64,000 nucleotides of DNA from contig NZ_JYKS01000065.1 in the NCBI RefSeq assembly GCF_000935045.1, positions 1 through 64,000 of the forward strand. The letters run 5' to 3'. The translations under genes and the position numbers were made by a program. The DNA comes from Pseudomonas sp. 10-1B. Its GTDB lineage: Bacteria > Pseudomonadota > Gammaproteobacteria > Pseudomonadales > Pseudomonadaceae. Position 1 is the stretch's first letter; each line of letters opens with the position of its first letter. Under the pieces are notes generated by a model. It saw nothing but the letters and a program-made list of their open reading frames with translations. It was not told where the DNA came from and ran no database searches. Of the stretch, positions 7,798 to 16,398 are shown in pieces.

Positions 7798-10119
7798 TTA
7801 ATTCATCCAGCCTTTGACCCAGTCCATGACTGATTCTGCCGGATTCTGCTCGCCGCCACAGGTCGCGCCGGCGGGCGGTTCACTCCCGCGAATATACGGC
7901 ATCTGCACCGCTCCCGGACAGCTGCCATCGGACCCTTGGCCGCTGTACGGGTCAATCCAGGCCTGCACCACGTTGTCCGGTTGCGGCATGTCCAGCGGCA
8001 GCGGGTCGGCCTTCTTCATGAAGCTCGTCCACACCTGCAGGGCACCGGTGGCACCGGTGAATGGCGTCTTGCCGTTGTCGTCACGGCCCATCCACACCAC
8101 CGCCAGCAGGTCCTGGCTGAAACCGGAGAACCAGCTGTCGCGCGAATCGTTACTGGTACCGGTCTTGCCCGCCAGGGTCAGCGTGCGCGGCAAGGTGTTG
8201 TACACCGAACGGCCAGTACCTTCGCGCATTACCCGCTGCATGGCGTTCTGTACGAGATAGATGGCACCTGGGTCGAAGGTTTGCTGGATCTGGAACGGGT
8301 AGCGCTTGAGCGGCTCGCCCTCGGCGGTGAGCACGCTGCGGATACCGCGCATCGGCGTGTTGAAGCCACCGTTGGCGATGGTCTGGTACATGGTCGCGAC
8401 CTGCATCGGCGACATGCCACCGGCGCCCAGCAGCATCGCCGGGAAGGCAGGCCAGTCGACATTCACCCCCAGCCGGCCAATGGTCTTGATCACGCTAGGC
8501 ACGCCCACTTCCAGGCCGACCTTGGCGGTCGACAGGTTGTAGGAATTGGCCAACCCCTGATACAGGTAGATGGTGCCGTGCGGGCGGCGATCGTAGTTTT
8601 GCGGGCGCCAGACCTGGCCGTCGGCACCTTTGACCGAGAACGGCTCGTCCTGCACCCAACTGGTCAGGGTATATTTGCTCGGCTGTTCCAGTGCGGTCAG
8701 GTACACCGCCGGCTTGACCAGCGAACCGATCGGCCGCACGGCGTCGATGGCGCGGTTGAAGCCGGCGAAGCCCGCCTGGCGGCTACCGATCAATGCTTGC
8801 ACCTCACCGGTTTCCGGGTTGGTCACGACCATCGCCGATTCCACCTCGTCAGCCCCCTTGCGCCCGGCCAGGCGCTTGAAGGTCTCGCTCATCGAGGTTT
8901 CGGCCTTCATCTGCAGGATCGGGTCGAAGCTGGTGAAAATGCGCAGGCCTTCTTCGGTCAAGTCTTCGTCACGGTAATCCTGGCGCAGTTGACGCTTGAC
9001 CAGGTCGAGGAACGCCGGGAACGAGCTGTCGGCCAGGCTGCCGCGCTTGGTCACGCCCAGCGGCATCTTCTTCGCCGCATCGACTTCCGCCTGGCTGGCC
9101 ACGCCCTGCTCGGCCACCAGGTCGAGCACCAGGTTGCGCCGAGCCAATGCGCGCTCAGGGTAACGGCGCGGGTTGTAGTAGGACGGGCCCTTGACCATGC
9201 CCACCAGCAAGGCGATCTGGTGCAGCTTCAGCTCCGACAGCGGCTGGCTGAAGAAGAACTGGCTGGCCAGGCCGAAGCCGTGCACCGCCCGCTGGCCATC
9301 CTGGCCGACGAACACTTCGTTGAGGTAGGCCTCGAGGATTTCACGCTTGTCGTAGTGCAGCTCCAGCAGCATGGCCATCATCGCCTCGGTCAGCTTGCGG
9401 CTGAGGCTGCGCTCGCTGGTGAGGTAGAAGTTCTTCACCAACTGCTGGGTCAGGGTACTGCCGCCCTGGCGCATCGAGCCGGACGAGGTATTGACCCACA
9501 TGGCTCGGGCGATGGACTTGGGCGATACCCCGAAATGGCTGTAGAAATCGCGGTCTTCGGTGGCCACCAGGGTTTCCAGCAGGTACTTGGGCACCTGGTC
9601 GATCTTGATCAGGATGCGGTCTTCGAGGTTTTTCGGGTAGATGCCGCCGATCATCAGCGGCTCCAGGCGCACCACATCGAGCGCCTTGCCGTTGGCACCG
9701 GAAAGCCCCGCCACGTAATCGCCGGAGAAACGCACGCGCACGAACTGCGCTGGCTCCATGCCCTCGTAGAACTGAAAGCCACGGGTGTTAAGGTCGACAG
9801 TATTGCCACTGACTGCCGCCGCACCCGGGCCGTTGGCCGCGCTTTCACGCCGGTAGCCGAGCGCATCGAGTTCGGTGAGGAAGTCGTTCTTGCTCAGCTT
9901 CTGGCCGCTGAACAGTTCCAGCGGCCGGGCATACACCTTCGCCGGGATGGTCCAGCGCTTGCCAGAGAATTTCTCCTGGACGACGGCATCGAGGTAAACC
10001 GCGAAACCGGCAACGATCACCAGGCCGACCAGGCTGAGCTTCAACGCCCAGCCCAGCCAGGCGCGGGAGCGGCCGGTCGGGCGTTTCTTAGGGGTACGGG
10101 GATTTCGGGTTCGGGTCAT
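7798..10119 (-). CDS. mrcB: Penicillin-binding protein 1b, bifunctional peptidoglycan synthase
   Basis: A class A PBP of 773 residues. It has a basic cytoplasmic tail, one transmembrane anchor (about residues 27-47), a UB2H-type region, then a GT51 glycosyltransferase domain with the catalytic motif ATEDRDFYSHFG and RQGGSTLTQQLVKN. The C-terminal transpeptidase domain shows the serine motif GSLVKP (SxxK), SYN, and KTGT. It polymerises and cross-links peptidoglycan in the periplasm. It is followed by lpoP and yqcC as one operon, so enzyme and activator are made together. Divergent from the APH/AAA gene at 10234. Confidence 0.97.
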   Translation of the reverse strand: MTRTRNPRTPKKRPTGRSRAWLGWALKLSLVGLVIVAGFAVYLDAVVQEKFSGKRWTIPAKVYARPLELFSGQKLSKNDFLTELDALGYRRESAANGPGAAAVSGNTVDLNTRGFQFYEGMEPAQFVRVRFSGDYVAGLSGANGKALDVVRLEPLMIGGIYPKNLEDRILIKIDQVPKYLLETLVATEDRDFYSHFGVSPKSIARAMWVNTSSGSMRQGGSTLTQQLVKNFYLTSERSLSRKLTEAMMAMLLELHYDKREILEAYLNEVFVGQDGQRAVHGFGLASQFFFSQPLSELKLHQIALLVGMVKGPSYYNPRRYPERALARRNLVLDLVAEQGVASQAEVDAAKKMPLGVTKRGSLADSSFPAFLDLVKRQLRQDYRDEDLTEEGLRIFTSFDPILQMKAETSMSETFKRLAGRKGADEVESAMVVTNPETGEVQALIGSRQAGFAGFNRAIDAVRPIGSLVKPAVYLTALEQPSKYTLTSWVQDEPFSVKGADGQVWRPQNYDRRPHGTIYLYQGLANSYNLSTAKVGLEVGVPSVIKTIGRLGVNVDWPAFPAMLLGAGGMSPMQVATMYQTIANGGFNTPMRGIRSVLTAEGEPLKRYPFQIQQTFDPGAIYLVQNAMQRVMREGTGRSVYNTLPRTLTLAGKTGTSNDSRDSWFSGFSQDLLAVVWMGRDDNGKTPFTGATGALQVWTSFMKKADPLPLDMPQPDNVVQAWIDPYSGQGSDGSCPGAVQMPYIRGSEPPAGATCGGEQNPAESVMDWVKGWMN

Positions 10120-10233
10120 GGCGGCGGATTATACGCACTTTATAAAGGCTGGGCAGACGGCCCGGCGGTAGGCAGGGACGGCACCATTGACCATAATGGC
10201 GCATTCGAATTCCCTGCCCCGGAAGGATTTCCC

Positions 10234-11796
10234 GTGAGCCAAGCCCTTATCGCTGCATTGCAGAACCCTGCCCTGTACCCTCATCCCGTGGATGGGTTCC
10301 AGCTCATCGAGACGCATATCTCCTGGGTCCTGCTCACTGGCGAATACGCCTATAAGGTCAAGAAGCCAATGAACTTCGGCTTCCTCGACTTCACCAGCCT
10401 GGATCAGCGCCAGCACTTCTGTAACGAAGAGTTGCGCCTGAACCAGCGCCTGACCGACGGCCTGTACCTGGAAGTATTGCCGATCACCGGTAGCGCTGAA
10501 GCACCGCAGATCGGTGGCGAAGGCGAAGCCATCGAATACGTATTGAAGATGCGTCAGTTCCCTCAGGGGCAGATGCTCAGCACCCTGCAGGCCAATGGCG
10601 AGCTGAACGCCGCGCACATCGACCAGATGGCCCGGCAAATCGCCGAGTTCCACCTGCAGGCCCCGCGCGTACCGGTGGAGCACCCGCTGGGCACGCCAGA
10701 AAGCGTGATGGCGCCAGTGGAGCAGAACTTCGAACAGATTCGCCCGTTCCTCAGCGACAAGGCCGACCTGCAGCAACTCGACGCCTTGCAGGCCTGGGCA
10801 CGCAGCAGCTTCGAACGCCTGCATGGCCTGCTGGAAAAGCGCAAGGCCAACGGCTTCATCCGTGAATGCCACGGTGATATCCACCTGGGCAACGCCACCC
10901 TGATCGATGGCAAGGTGGTGATCTTCGACTGCATCGAGTTCAACGAACCGTTCCGCCTGACCGACGTCTACGCCGACACCGGCTTCCTGGCCATGGACCT
11001 GGAAGACCGCGGCCTGAAATGCCTGGCCCGACGCTTCATCAGCCAGTACCTGGAGCTGACCGGCGACTACGAAGGCCTGGAACTGCTCAACTTCTACAAA
11101 GCCTACCGCGCGCTGGTGCGGGCCAAGGTCGCGCTGTTCAGCATGCCGGCCGACGCCGATGGTGTGCAGCGTGCCACCACCCTGCGCACCTACCGCAACT
11201 ACGCCAACCTGGCAGAAAGCTACAGTGCCATCCCGTCGCGCCTGCTGGCCATTACCCACGGTGTTTCGGCGGTGGGCAAAAGCCATGTGGCCATGCGCAT
11301 GGTCGAGGCCCTGGGCGCGGTCCGCGTGCGTTCGGACGTGGAGCGCAAGCGCCTGTTCGGTGAACAACAGCAGGCCGACGCTGGCCAGCTGAGTGCCGGC
11401 ATCTATGACCAGGATGCCAATGCGGCGACCTACCAGCGCCTGCACGAAGTGGCGGCAACCGTGCTGCGCGCCGGCTTCTCGGTGGTGCTGGATGCCACCT
11501 ACCTCAAGCGTGAGCAGCGCCAGGCCGCGGCGGACGTCGCCAGCCAGACCGGGGTGCCGTTCCTGATCCTCGACTGCCATGCGCCAGACGCGGTCATCGC
11601 CAGCTGGCTGGAGCAGCGCCAGGCAGAAAACAGCGACCCATCGGATGCCACCCTGGAGGTGGTCAAGGCCCAGCAGGCCAGCCGTGAACCGCTGGATGCG
11701 CAGGAACAGGTGCACAGCACCCAGGTCGATACTCAGACTGCTGGCAGCATGAACCAGGTGATCGAGCAGATTCGCCAGCGTCTGCCTGGCCTGTAA
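10234..11796 (+). CDS. Fused aminoglycoside-phosphotransferase-like / AAA-type ATP-binding protein
   Basis: A two-domain protein of 520 residues. The N-terminal part is an APH/choline-kinase-like fold with the catalytic-loop motif ECHGDIHLGN followed by VVIFDCIEFN (the metal-binding Asp). The C-terminal part (from about residue 340) is a P-loop kinase with GVSAVGKS as Walker A, resembling zeta-toxin and polynucleotide-kinase-like small kinases. Both domains look catalytically complete. The substrate is unknown, and despite the annotation this family is not an established aminoglycoside resistance gene. I chose the GTG at 10234: GGAAGG lies seven bases upstream and the protein begins as its homologues do. 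The much longer open frame upstream is an antisense shadow of mrcB. Confidence 0.85.
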   Translation: MSQALIAALQNPALYPHPVDGFQLIETHISWVLLTGEYAYKVKKPMNFGFLDFTSLDQRQHFCNEELRLNQRLTDGLYLEVLPITGSAEAPQIGGEGEAIEYVLKMRQFPQGQMLSTLQANGELNAAHIDQMARQIAEFHLQAPRVPVEHPLGTPESVMAPVEQNFEQIRPFLSDKADLQQLDALQAWARSSFERLHGLLEKRKANGFIRECHGDIHLGNATLIDGKVVIFDCIEFNEPFRLTDVYADTGFLAMDLEDRGLKCLARRFISQYLELTGDYEGLELLNFYKAYRALVRAKVALFSMPADADGVQRATTLRTYRNYANLAESYSAIPSRLLAITHGVSAVGKSHVAMRMVEALGAVRVRSDVERKRLFGEQQQADAGQLSAGIYDQDANAATYQRLHEVAATVLRAGFSVVLDATYLKREQRQAAADVASQTGVPFLILDCHAPDAVIASWLEQRQAENSDPSDATLEVVKAQQASREPLDAQEQVHSTQVDTQTAGSMNQVIEQIRQRLPGL

Positions 11797-11816
11797 GCTA
11801 ACTGATTTCCTGGGCT

Positions 11817-11908
11817 GGCCCCTTCGCGGGCTTGCCCGCTCCCACAGGTAAACCACAGTCCTTGAAGGCTGCGCCGAACCTGTGGGAGCGGGCGAGCCCG
11901 CGAAGAGG
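11817..11908. repeat. REP pair (BIME), ttcgcggg type
   Basis: Two inverted REPs (ttcgcgggcttgcccgctcc and its reverse complement variant) separated by about 30 bases. They lie between the APH/AAA gene and the TfoX-like gene. Confidence 0.9.
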
Positions 11909-12034
11909 TCGGCACAGGGCATCTCATCGCGCCGATGGCAAAAAGCCGCATATTCCCCAACCCCCGCTACACTCCTCTCTGACCTGCTCGCGATTTATCC
12001 CCCAATCCCCGTTCAGCCATCGCAAGGAGGCTCG

Positions 12035-12313
12035 ATGAACGATGAATTGCAGCATCTGAAGAACCTTGGCAAGACCTCTGCGCAGTGGCTGCATGCAGCC
12101 GGTATCCATAGTGCCTCGGACTTGCGCCGCCTGGGCGCGGTGGGTGCGTACCAGGCCGTGAAGACCCGGGGGTTCCGCGCATCGAAGGTGCTGTTGTACG
12201 CCATTGAAGGCGCCCTGCTGGACATGCACTGGAACGATTTGCCGCTCGAACGCAAAGAAGCGCTCAACCAACAACTGGATGCGAAAAGCCCTCCGCAAAA
12301 AAATCCAAAATAA
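12035..12313 (+). CDS. TfoX C-terminal domain-type protein
   Basis: The protein has 92 residues and matches the stand-alone TfoX/Sxy C-terminal domain family: LKNLGKTSAQWLHAAGIHS is the typical helix-hairpin-helix opening, followed by LRRLGAVGAYQAVK. The N-terminal TfoX domain is absent, so a competence-regulator role should not be assumed. The start is the ATG preceded by AAGGAGG with four bases of spacing. Directly downstream lies prrF; in P. aeruginosa the prrF locus also sits beside the heme genes. Confidence 0.85.
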   Translation: MNDELQHLKNLGKTSAQWLHAAGIHSASDLRRLGAVGAYQAVKTRGFRASKVLLYAIEGALLDMHWNDLPLERKEALNQQLDAKSPPQKNPK

Positions 12314-12327
12314 TCGCGGAAAGGGGA

Positions 12328-12355
12328 TTGACTCCGAAATGAGAATCGTTATGAT
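12328..12355 (+). promoter_or_regulatory. prrF promoter with overlapping Fur box
   Basis: A -35 TTGACT (12328-12333) and a -10 TATGAT (12350-12355) are separated by 16 bases. A Fur-box-like palindrome TGAGAATCGTTATGA (12340-12354) overlaps the spacer and -10; it matches the 7-1-7 consensus TGATAATNATTATCA at 11 of 14 defined positions. Iron-loaded Fur bound here would block transcription. Confidence 0.85.
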
Positions 12356-12361
12356 TATCAC

Positions 12362-12474
12362 AACTGGTCGCGAGACTGGTTGGATAAGCTAAGAGCCCCT
12401 GGTTCGGACTCTCAGATTATCTCCTCATCAGGCTAATCACGGTTATTGACCCGGCAATTTGCCGGGTCTTTTTT
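12362..12474 (+). ncRNA. prrF1: PrrF iron-responsive small RNA
   Basis: Recognised by its conserved core (ctctcagattatctcctc, followed by atcaggctaatcacgg; about 12409-12443), the part that base-pairs with target mRNAs, and by its 5' start aactggtcgcgagac. It ends in a terminator stem acccggcaatttgccgggt followed by seven T. The length of about 113 nt agrees with PrrF RNAs of other pseudomonads. By family knowledge it is made under iron starvation and, with Hfq, represses iron-rich non-essential proteins such as SodB and TCA enzymes. Only one copy is present here, unlike the tandem prrF1-prrF2 of P. aeruginosa. Confidence 0.93.
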
Positions 12475-12502
12475 TGCCTGTAGGTTTTGTGCCGCCAGGC
12501 CA

Positions 12503-12596
12503 GGCCCTATCGCCGGCAAGCCAGCTCCCACAGGTACAGCGTTAGCCTTGAGTCTTGTACTGTCCCTGTGGGAGCTGGCTTGCCGGCGATAGGGCC
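12503..12596. repeat. REP pair (BIME), cgccggcaagcc type
   Basis: An inverted pair of atcgccggcaagccagctcc REPs flanked by ggccctat/atagggcc arms, directly after the prrF terminator and before the phuW stop. Confidence 0.92.
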
Positions 12597-12609
12597 AGTG
12601 CTGGTGACG

Positions 12610-13494
12610 CTACTGCCGCAGTTGAGCGCAATAGTCCTGTTCCGGCATCGCCGCCGTGTACCACAGGTAATCGGCCTGCCCTGCCTCGACCTGCTCGCCC
12701 ACTTCAACCAGCAACAGCACCTTGCTCTCCCCCTGCGCGCCCAGATCACTCAAGTGCAATGGCACACCCAGGTCCTTGCGCACGTGATAGGCACCGGCAA
12801 ACAGCAGTGCCGGTTGCGGCGCCGCCAGCAAGCGCTCGGCCATGCGCCGGTCGCGCTGCTGCTGCACGGCCAGCATCGCCGGCAACTGGCTTTCCGGCAG
12901 CATGCCGCAATGCCCAGCGCGAACCTGTTCGAGCAAGGCGGCCTTTACCGCTGGCGCATTGGAATTTTTGCCGGTTAACGCAACCGGCTGTCGATAGGCC
13001 TGGCGCATCTCGCCAGGCGACAGGTTGGCTGCCAGCAGTGGCACCCGCTGCTGCAAGGCTTCAGTCACGATTGGCCCGTACAACTGCCAGTCCCAGCCCT
13101 CTTGCCAGGCCAGGGCCTTGGGCAGGTCCGTCGGCAAGGGTTGCCCGGCAAGCTGGTCCAGCAACGGTTGCTGCTCGGGTTGCAGCATCTCCAGCAGCAG
13201 GCTGCCCTGCGCACGCTGGCCTTGCAGGGCACGCAGCAGCCACAGTTGCAGCGCGTGGTGGTCGGGGTTGTCGTGTTTCTCGCCAACCAGCACGCGGGGG
13301 GCGACAGCCAGGCGCTGTACCAACTGCTCAGGGCTTATCGGTTGCCCATCGGCAAGATCGATGATGCGCCCCAGCTCGGCATGCGTGCGCCCTTCACTGC
13401 TCTGCCAGGCGGGCAACGGCGGCAGGCTGGCCTGGCAGCCGCCCAGCGCCAGCAGCAGGCACAGCGAGAAACCGAAAAGCAGCGGGTGTCGCAT
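12610..13494 (-). CDS. phuW: ChaN-family lipoprotein (PhuW-like), heme-associated
   Basis: A lipoprotein of 294 residues with signal and lipobox LGGC near residue 20. The body belongs to the ChaN/haem-regulated family: VLVGEKHDNPDHHALQ carries the family's E/H motif, and GAYHVRKDLGVP lies near the C-terminus. ChaN-type proteins bind heme, and the gene equals phuW of the P. aeruginosa phu cluster by position. I chose the ATG at 13494 because GGAGG lies eight bases upstream; earlier in-frame ATGs are poorly placed. It is 70 bases after phuV, so it may belong to the phuTUV transcript. The exact role in heme uptake is not established. Confidence 0.82.
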   Translation of the reverse strand: MRHPLLFGFSLCLLLALGGCQASLPPLPAWQSSEGRTHAELGRIIDLADGQPISPEQLVQRLAVAPRVLVGEKHDNPDHHALQLWLLRALQGQRAQGSLLLEMLQPEQQPLLDQLAGQPLPTDLPKALAWQEGWDWQLYGPIVTEALQQRVPLLAANLSPGEMRQAYRQPVALTGKNSNAPAVKAALLEQVRAGHCGMLPESQLPAMLAVQQQRDRRMAERLLAAPQPALLFAGAYHVRKDLGVPLHLSDLGAQGESKVLLLVEVGEQVEAGQADYLWYTAAMPEQDYCAQLRQ

Positions 13495-13564
13495 TGGCAT
13501 TGCCTCCATGTCATTCACAATTGACCCGGCCTGCACCATTTCCTGTGGGAGCGCAACATGCCTC

Positions 13565-14332
13565 TCAGCGGGTGATGATCAGCGGATGCCCACGCTCCGG
13601 GTGCGCCTGTACCAGCACATCGATCCCGTATACAGCCTTCAACGCCACCGGCGTCAGCACCTCTTCGGGCGAGGAGAACGCATGGCAGCGACCCTGCTCC
13701 AGCAGCAGGATACGGTCACAGTAGCGCGCCGCCAGGTTCAGGTCATGCAGGATCACCAGCACCGCAGCGCCACGGTCGGCGAAGCGGCGCACGGACTCCA
13801 GGGTGGTGTGCTGGTGCAGCGGGTCGAGCATCGAGGTCGGCTCGTCGAGCAGCAGCGTGGTGCCCCGCTCCCCCGGCCACAGCTGCGCCAGCACGCGGGC
13901 CAGGTGCACCCTTTGCCGCTCGCCACCGGACAACGCCAGGTAGCTGCGCTCCACCAGGTGCCAGGCATCCGCCGCGTGCAAGGCCGCCTCGACGATTTCT
14001 GCATCGCGCCGTTGCCCGGTGCCATGGGGCATGCGGCCCATGCTCACCACTTCCTCGACCCGGAACGAGAAACCCAGGCTGGAAACCTGCGGCAGCACCG
14101 CCAGGCGCCTGGCCCGTTCCTGTCCGGCCCAGTCGGCCAGTGGTCGGCCCTGTAGCGTCACCTGCCCGCGGTCGGGCGCCAGCTCGCCACACAACACACC
14201 CAGCAGGCTGCTCTTACCTGCACCATTGGGGCCAAGCACCCCCACGACCTGCCCTGGGCTCAGTTGCAGGTGAATGTCGTGCAGCACCTCATTGCCGCCC
14301 CGCCGCAGGTGCAGGCCCTCGACTTGCAACAT
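13565..14332 (-). CDS. phuV: Hemin ABC importer, ATP-binding protein
   Basis: An ABC ATPase of 255 residues of the FecE/HmuV family. Walker A is GPNGAGKSS, the signature is LSGGERQR, Walker B is LLLDEPTSMLD, and the switch histidine follows (VILHDLN). It energises heme import across the inner membrane with PhuU and PhuT. Its ATG overlaps the phuU stop by one base. Confidence 0.93.
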   Translation of the reverse strand: MLQVEGLHLRRGGNEVLHDIHLQLSPGQVVGVLGPNGAGKSSLLGVLCGELAPDRGQVTLQGRPLADWAGQERARRLAVLPQVSSLGFSFRVEEVVSMGRMPHGTGQRRDAEIVEAALHAADAWHLVERSYLALSGGERQRVHLARVLAQLWPGERGTTLLLDEPTSMLDPLHQHTTLESVRRFADRGAAVLVILHDLNLAARYCDRILLLEQGRCHAFSSPEEVLTPVALKAVYGIDVLVQAHPERGHPLIITR

Positions 14333-15369
14333 CAGCTGCGCCCTCGTATCAGCAGGAACAGGAAGAACGGCGCCCCGATGAAGGCCGTGACGATACCGAT
14401 CGGCAGCTCGGCAGGCGCCAGCAGCAGCCGCGCCGCCAGGTCGGCGAACAGCATCAGCACGCCCCCGGCCAGCAACGAGGCCGGCAGCACCACGCGATGA
14501 TCGGGCCCCGCCAGCAGCCGCACCAGGTGCGGTACCACCAGGCCGATGAAGCCGATCAGCCCAGCCGCAGCCACCGCAGCGCCCACGCCCAGCGCCGTGC
14601 AGAACACCAGCTCGCGTTTGAGCCGCTCCACGTCGACCCCTAGGTGCCGCGCCTCCGACTCACCCAGCAACAGGGCATTCAGCGCCTTGGCCCGGCGTGG
14701 CAACCACAGTGCCACCCCCGCCGCCACCAGCAGCAACGGCCACAGCCGCTCGTAGCTGGCGCCATTGAGGCTGCCCAGGTTCCAGAAGGTCAGCGTGCGC
14801 AGGGCAGCGTCATCGGCCAGGTAGGAGAACAGCCCCACGGCAGCGCCACCCAGCGCGGTCATGGCCACCCCGGCCAGCAGCATCGTGGCGACGTTGGTCT
14901 GGCCATCGCGCCGCCCCAGGCGATAGACCAGCGCGGTCACCCCCAGCCCGCCAATGAAGGCGCACAGTGACAGCAAATAAGGGGCGAATGCATCCGGCAT
15001 ACCGCCCAGCCAGCTGCCACTCACGATGGCCACCGCCGCGCCCACTGCCGCCCCAGCAGCCACCCCCACCAGCCCGGGGTCGGCCAGCGGGTTGCGGAAC
15101 AACCCCTGCATGGCCACGCCCGACAGCGCCAGCACCGCGCCCACCGCCAGCCCCAGCAGGGTACGCGGCAAGCGGATCTGGCCCAGGATCATCTCGGCCT
15201 GCTGCAGGCCGTCAGCGGCGATGGGCAGCCCCAACAGGCGCAGGCCGGCACGCAGCGTATCGAACAGTGGCAGGCTGACCGGCCCCAGGGCCAGTGACAG
15301 CCAGATCGCCAACAGGCACAAAAGGCTCAGGCAAATGAACAACGTACGTGGCTGGACCCGTTGTTTCAT
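14332..15369 (-). CDS. phuU: Hemin ABC importer, permease
   Basis: A polytopic FecCD/BtuC-family permease of 345 residues with about ten hydrophobic segments. It shows family landmarks such as LRLPRTLLGLAVGAVLALSG, MQGLFRNPLADPG, and GLIGFIGLVVPHLVR, the coupling-helix region. It overlaps phuT by four bases (ATGA) and phuV by one, so the three import genes are tightly coupled. Confidence 0.93.
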   Translation of the reverse strand: MKQRVQPRTLFICLSLLCLLAIWLSLALGPVSLPLFDTLRAGLRLLGLPIAADGLQQAEMILGQIRLPRTLLGLAVGAVLALSGVAMQGLFRNPLADPGLVGVAAGAAVGAAVAIVSGSWLGGMPDAFAPYLLSLCAFIGGLGVTALVYRLGRRDGQTNVATMLLAGVAMTALGGAAVGLFSYLADDAALRTLTFWNLGSLNGASYERLWPLLLVAAGVALWLPRRAKALNALLLGESEARHLGVDVERLKRELVFCTALGVGAAVAAAGLIGFIGLVVPHLVRLLAGPDHRVVLPASLLAGGVLMLFADLAARLLLAPAELPIGIVTAFIGAPFFLFLLIRGRS

Positions 15370-16250
15370 TGCGCGAAGCTGGCCTTGGCTGCCGGGTAGA
15401 AGGTGGCTGCCAGCGACTGCAAGGTCGCCGGCAGGCGCGGCCCGAGCCCACCTACCAGCAATGTCGGGTCGAGCGATACCAGGCGTTTCTCACGCACAGC
15501 GCGGGACACCGCCAACGCCGGGTTTTCTTTCAGCAGTGCCTGCAAGGCTTGCTCGTCAGCCAGTGCCCGGTCGGAAAACACGATGACATCCGGGTCCAAT
15601 GCCGCCAGCGCTTCGTTGGAAAAATTCTTGTAGCCCTGATGCTCTGCCAGGTTGCGCCCGCCCGCCTGGCCCAGCAGCCAGTCACCAGCGGTGCCCTGCC
15701 CGGCGATCAGCGGCTTGGCCCCGGCATGCCCGACCAGCAGCAACACCCCCGGCGCCTTCTGCCCGGCCTGGGCCTGCTTGACCTTGGCTTGCAAGGCATC
15801 GAGCTGCTGATGGTAGCCTGCCGCCAACTCCCCGGCTTGCTGTTCTGCGCCGAGCAACTGCCCCAGGTGCTTGAGGTTTTCATCCACCGCAGCCAGTTCG
15901 GCCTTGCTGGAGAACAGCTCGACCTGCACGCCAGCCTTGCGGATTTGCGCCAGTACCGGCGGCGGGCCCATTTCCTCGGTGCCCACCAGCACGTCCGGGC
16001 GCAGGCTGAGAATGCCTTCAGCCGACAGCTGCCGCTGGTAACCCACACTGGGCAATGATTTCAGCGATGCCGGGTGCTGGCTGGTGGTGTCCACGCCGAC
16101 CAGGCGCGCTTCCCCGCCTAGCGCGGTTATCCACTCGCTCAATGCACCACCGGCGCTGACCCAGCGCTGCGGCAGCTCGGCAGCCAAGGCCTGGGTGGAA
16201 AGCACAAGGCTTGCGCACAGCGCAAGCAAGGCGACAGGACGGCGCATCAT
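15366..16250 (-). CDS. phuT: Periplasmic hemin-binding protein
   Basis: A substrate-binding protein of 294 residues (class III, BtuF/HmuT-like). It has a Sec signal peptide (about 23 residues, ending ALA-AE) and the QRWVSAGGALSEWITALGGE start of the mature fold. The tyrosine in SVGYQRQL is a likely heme ligand by analogy to other HmuT/PhuT proteins. It is the first gene of phuTUV and is preceded by a Fur box. Confidence 0.92.
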   Translation of the reverse strand: MMRRPVALLALCASLVLSTQALAAELPQRWVSAGGALSEWITALGGEARLVGVDTTSQHPASLKSLPSVGYQRQLSAEGILSLRPDVLVGTEEMGPPPVLAQIRKAGVQVELFSSKAELAAVDENLKHLGQLLGAEQQAGELAAGYHQQLDALQAKVKQAQAGQKAPGVLLLVGHAGAKPLIAGQGTAGDWLLGQAGGRNLAEHQGYKNFSNEALAALDPDVIVFSDRALADEQALQALLKENPALAVSRAVREKRLVSLDPTLLVGGLGPRLPATLQSLAATFYPAAKASFAQ

Positions 16251-16340
16251 CGGGTTCCTTCTGCAGGCGGGCCGCGCACCTTGTGGCGGGCGGCGGAACT
16301 GCGCACCATAGACAGCCGGGCGCAGCGAATGCGGGCAATT

Positions 16341-16355
16341 TGATAATTATTCGCA
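16341..16355. promoter_or_regulatory. Fur box between phuT and the Rieske gene
   Basis: TGATAATTATTCGCA matches the Fur 7-1-7 consensus at 12 of 14 defined positions. It lies 91 bases upstream of phuT and 44 bases upstream of the divergent Rieske gene, so one site could repress both directions when iron is plentiful. Confidence 0.85.
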
Positions 16356-16398
16356 TTGAAGCGTCAAGCCATCCCTTGTTTCACGAGCCGTCCTTGCC

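Noticed and set aside
7936..10233. Upstream extension of the APH/AAA reading frame through mrcB
   Set aside because: The first 766 codons lie antisense to mrcB; homology and a ribosome site begin at the GTG at 10234.
10129..11922. A 597-codon open frame on the minus strand opposite the APH/AAA gene
   Set aside because: Low-complexity His/Gln/Val-rich product typical of antisense frames in GC-rich DNA; the plus-strand gene has intact kinase motifs and a ribosome site.
12035..12313. Competence regulator TfoX/Sxy
   Set aside because: Only the C-terminal domain is present; the N-terminal domain that defines the regulator is missing, so a competence role is not claimed.
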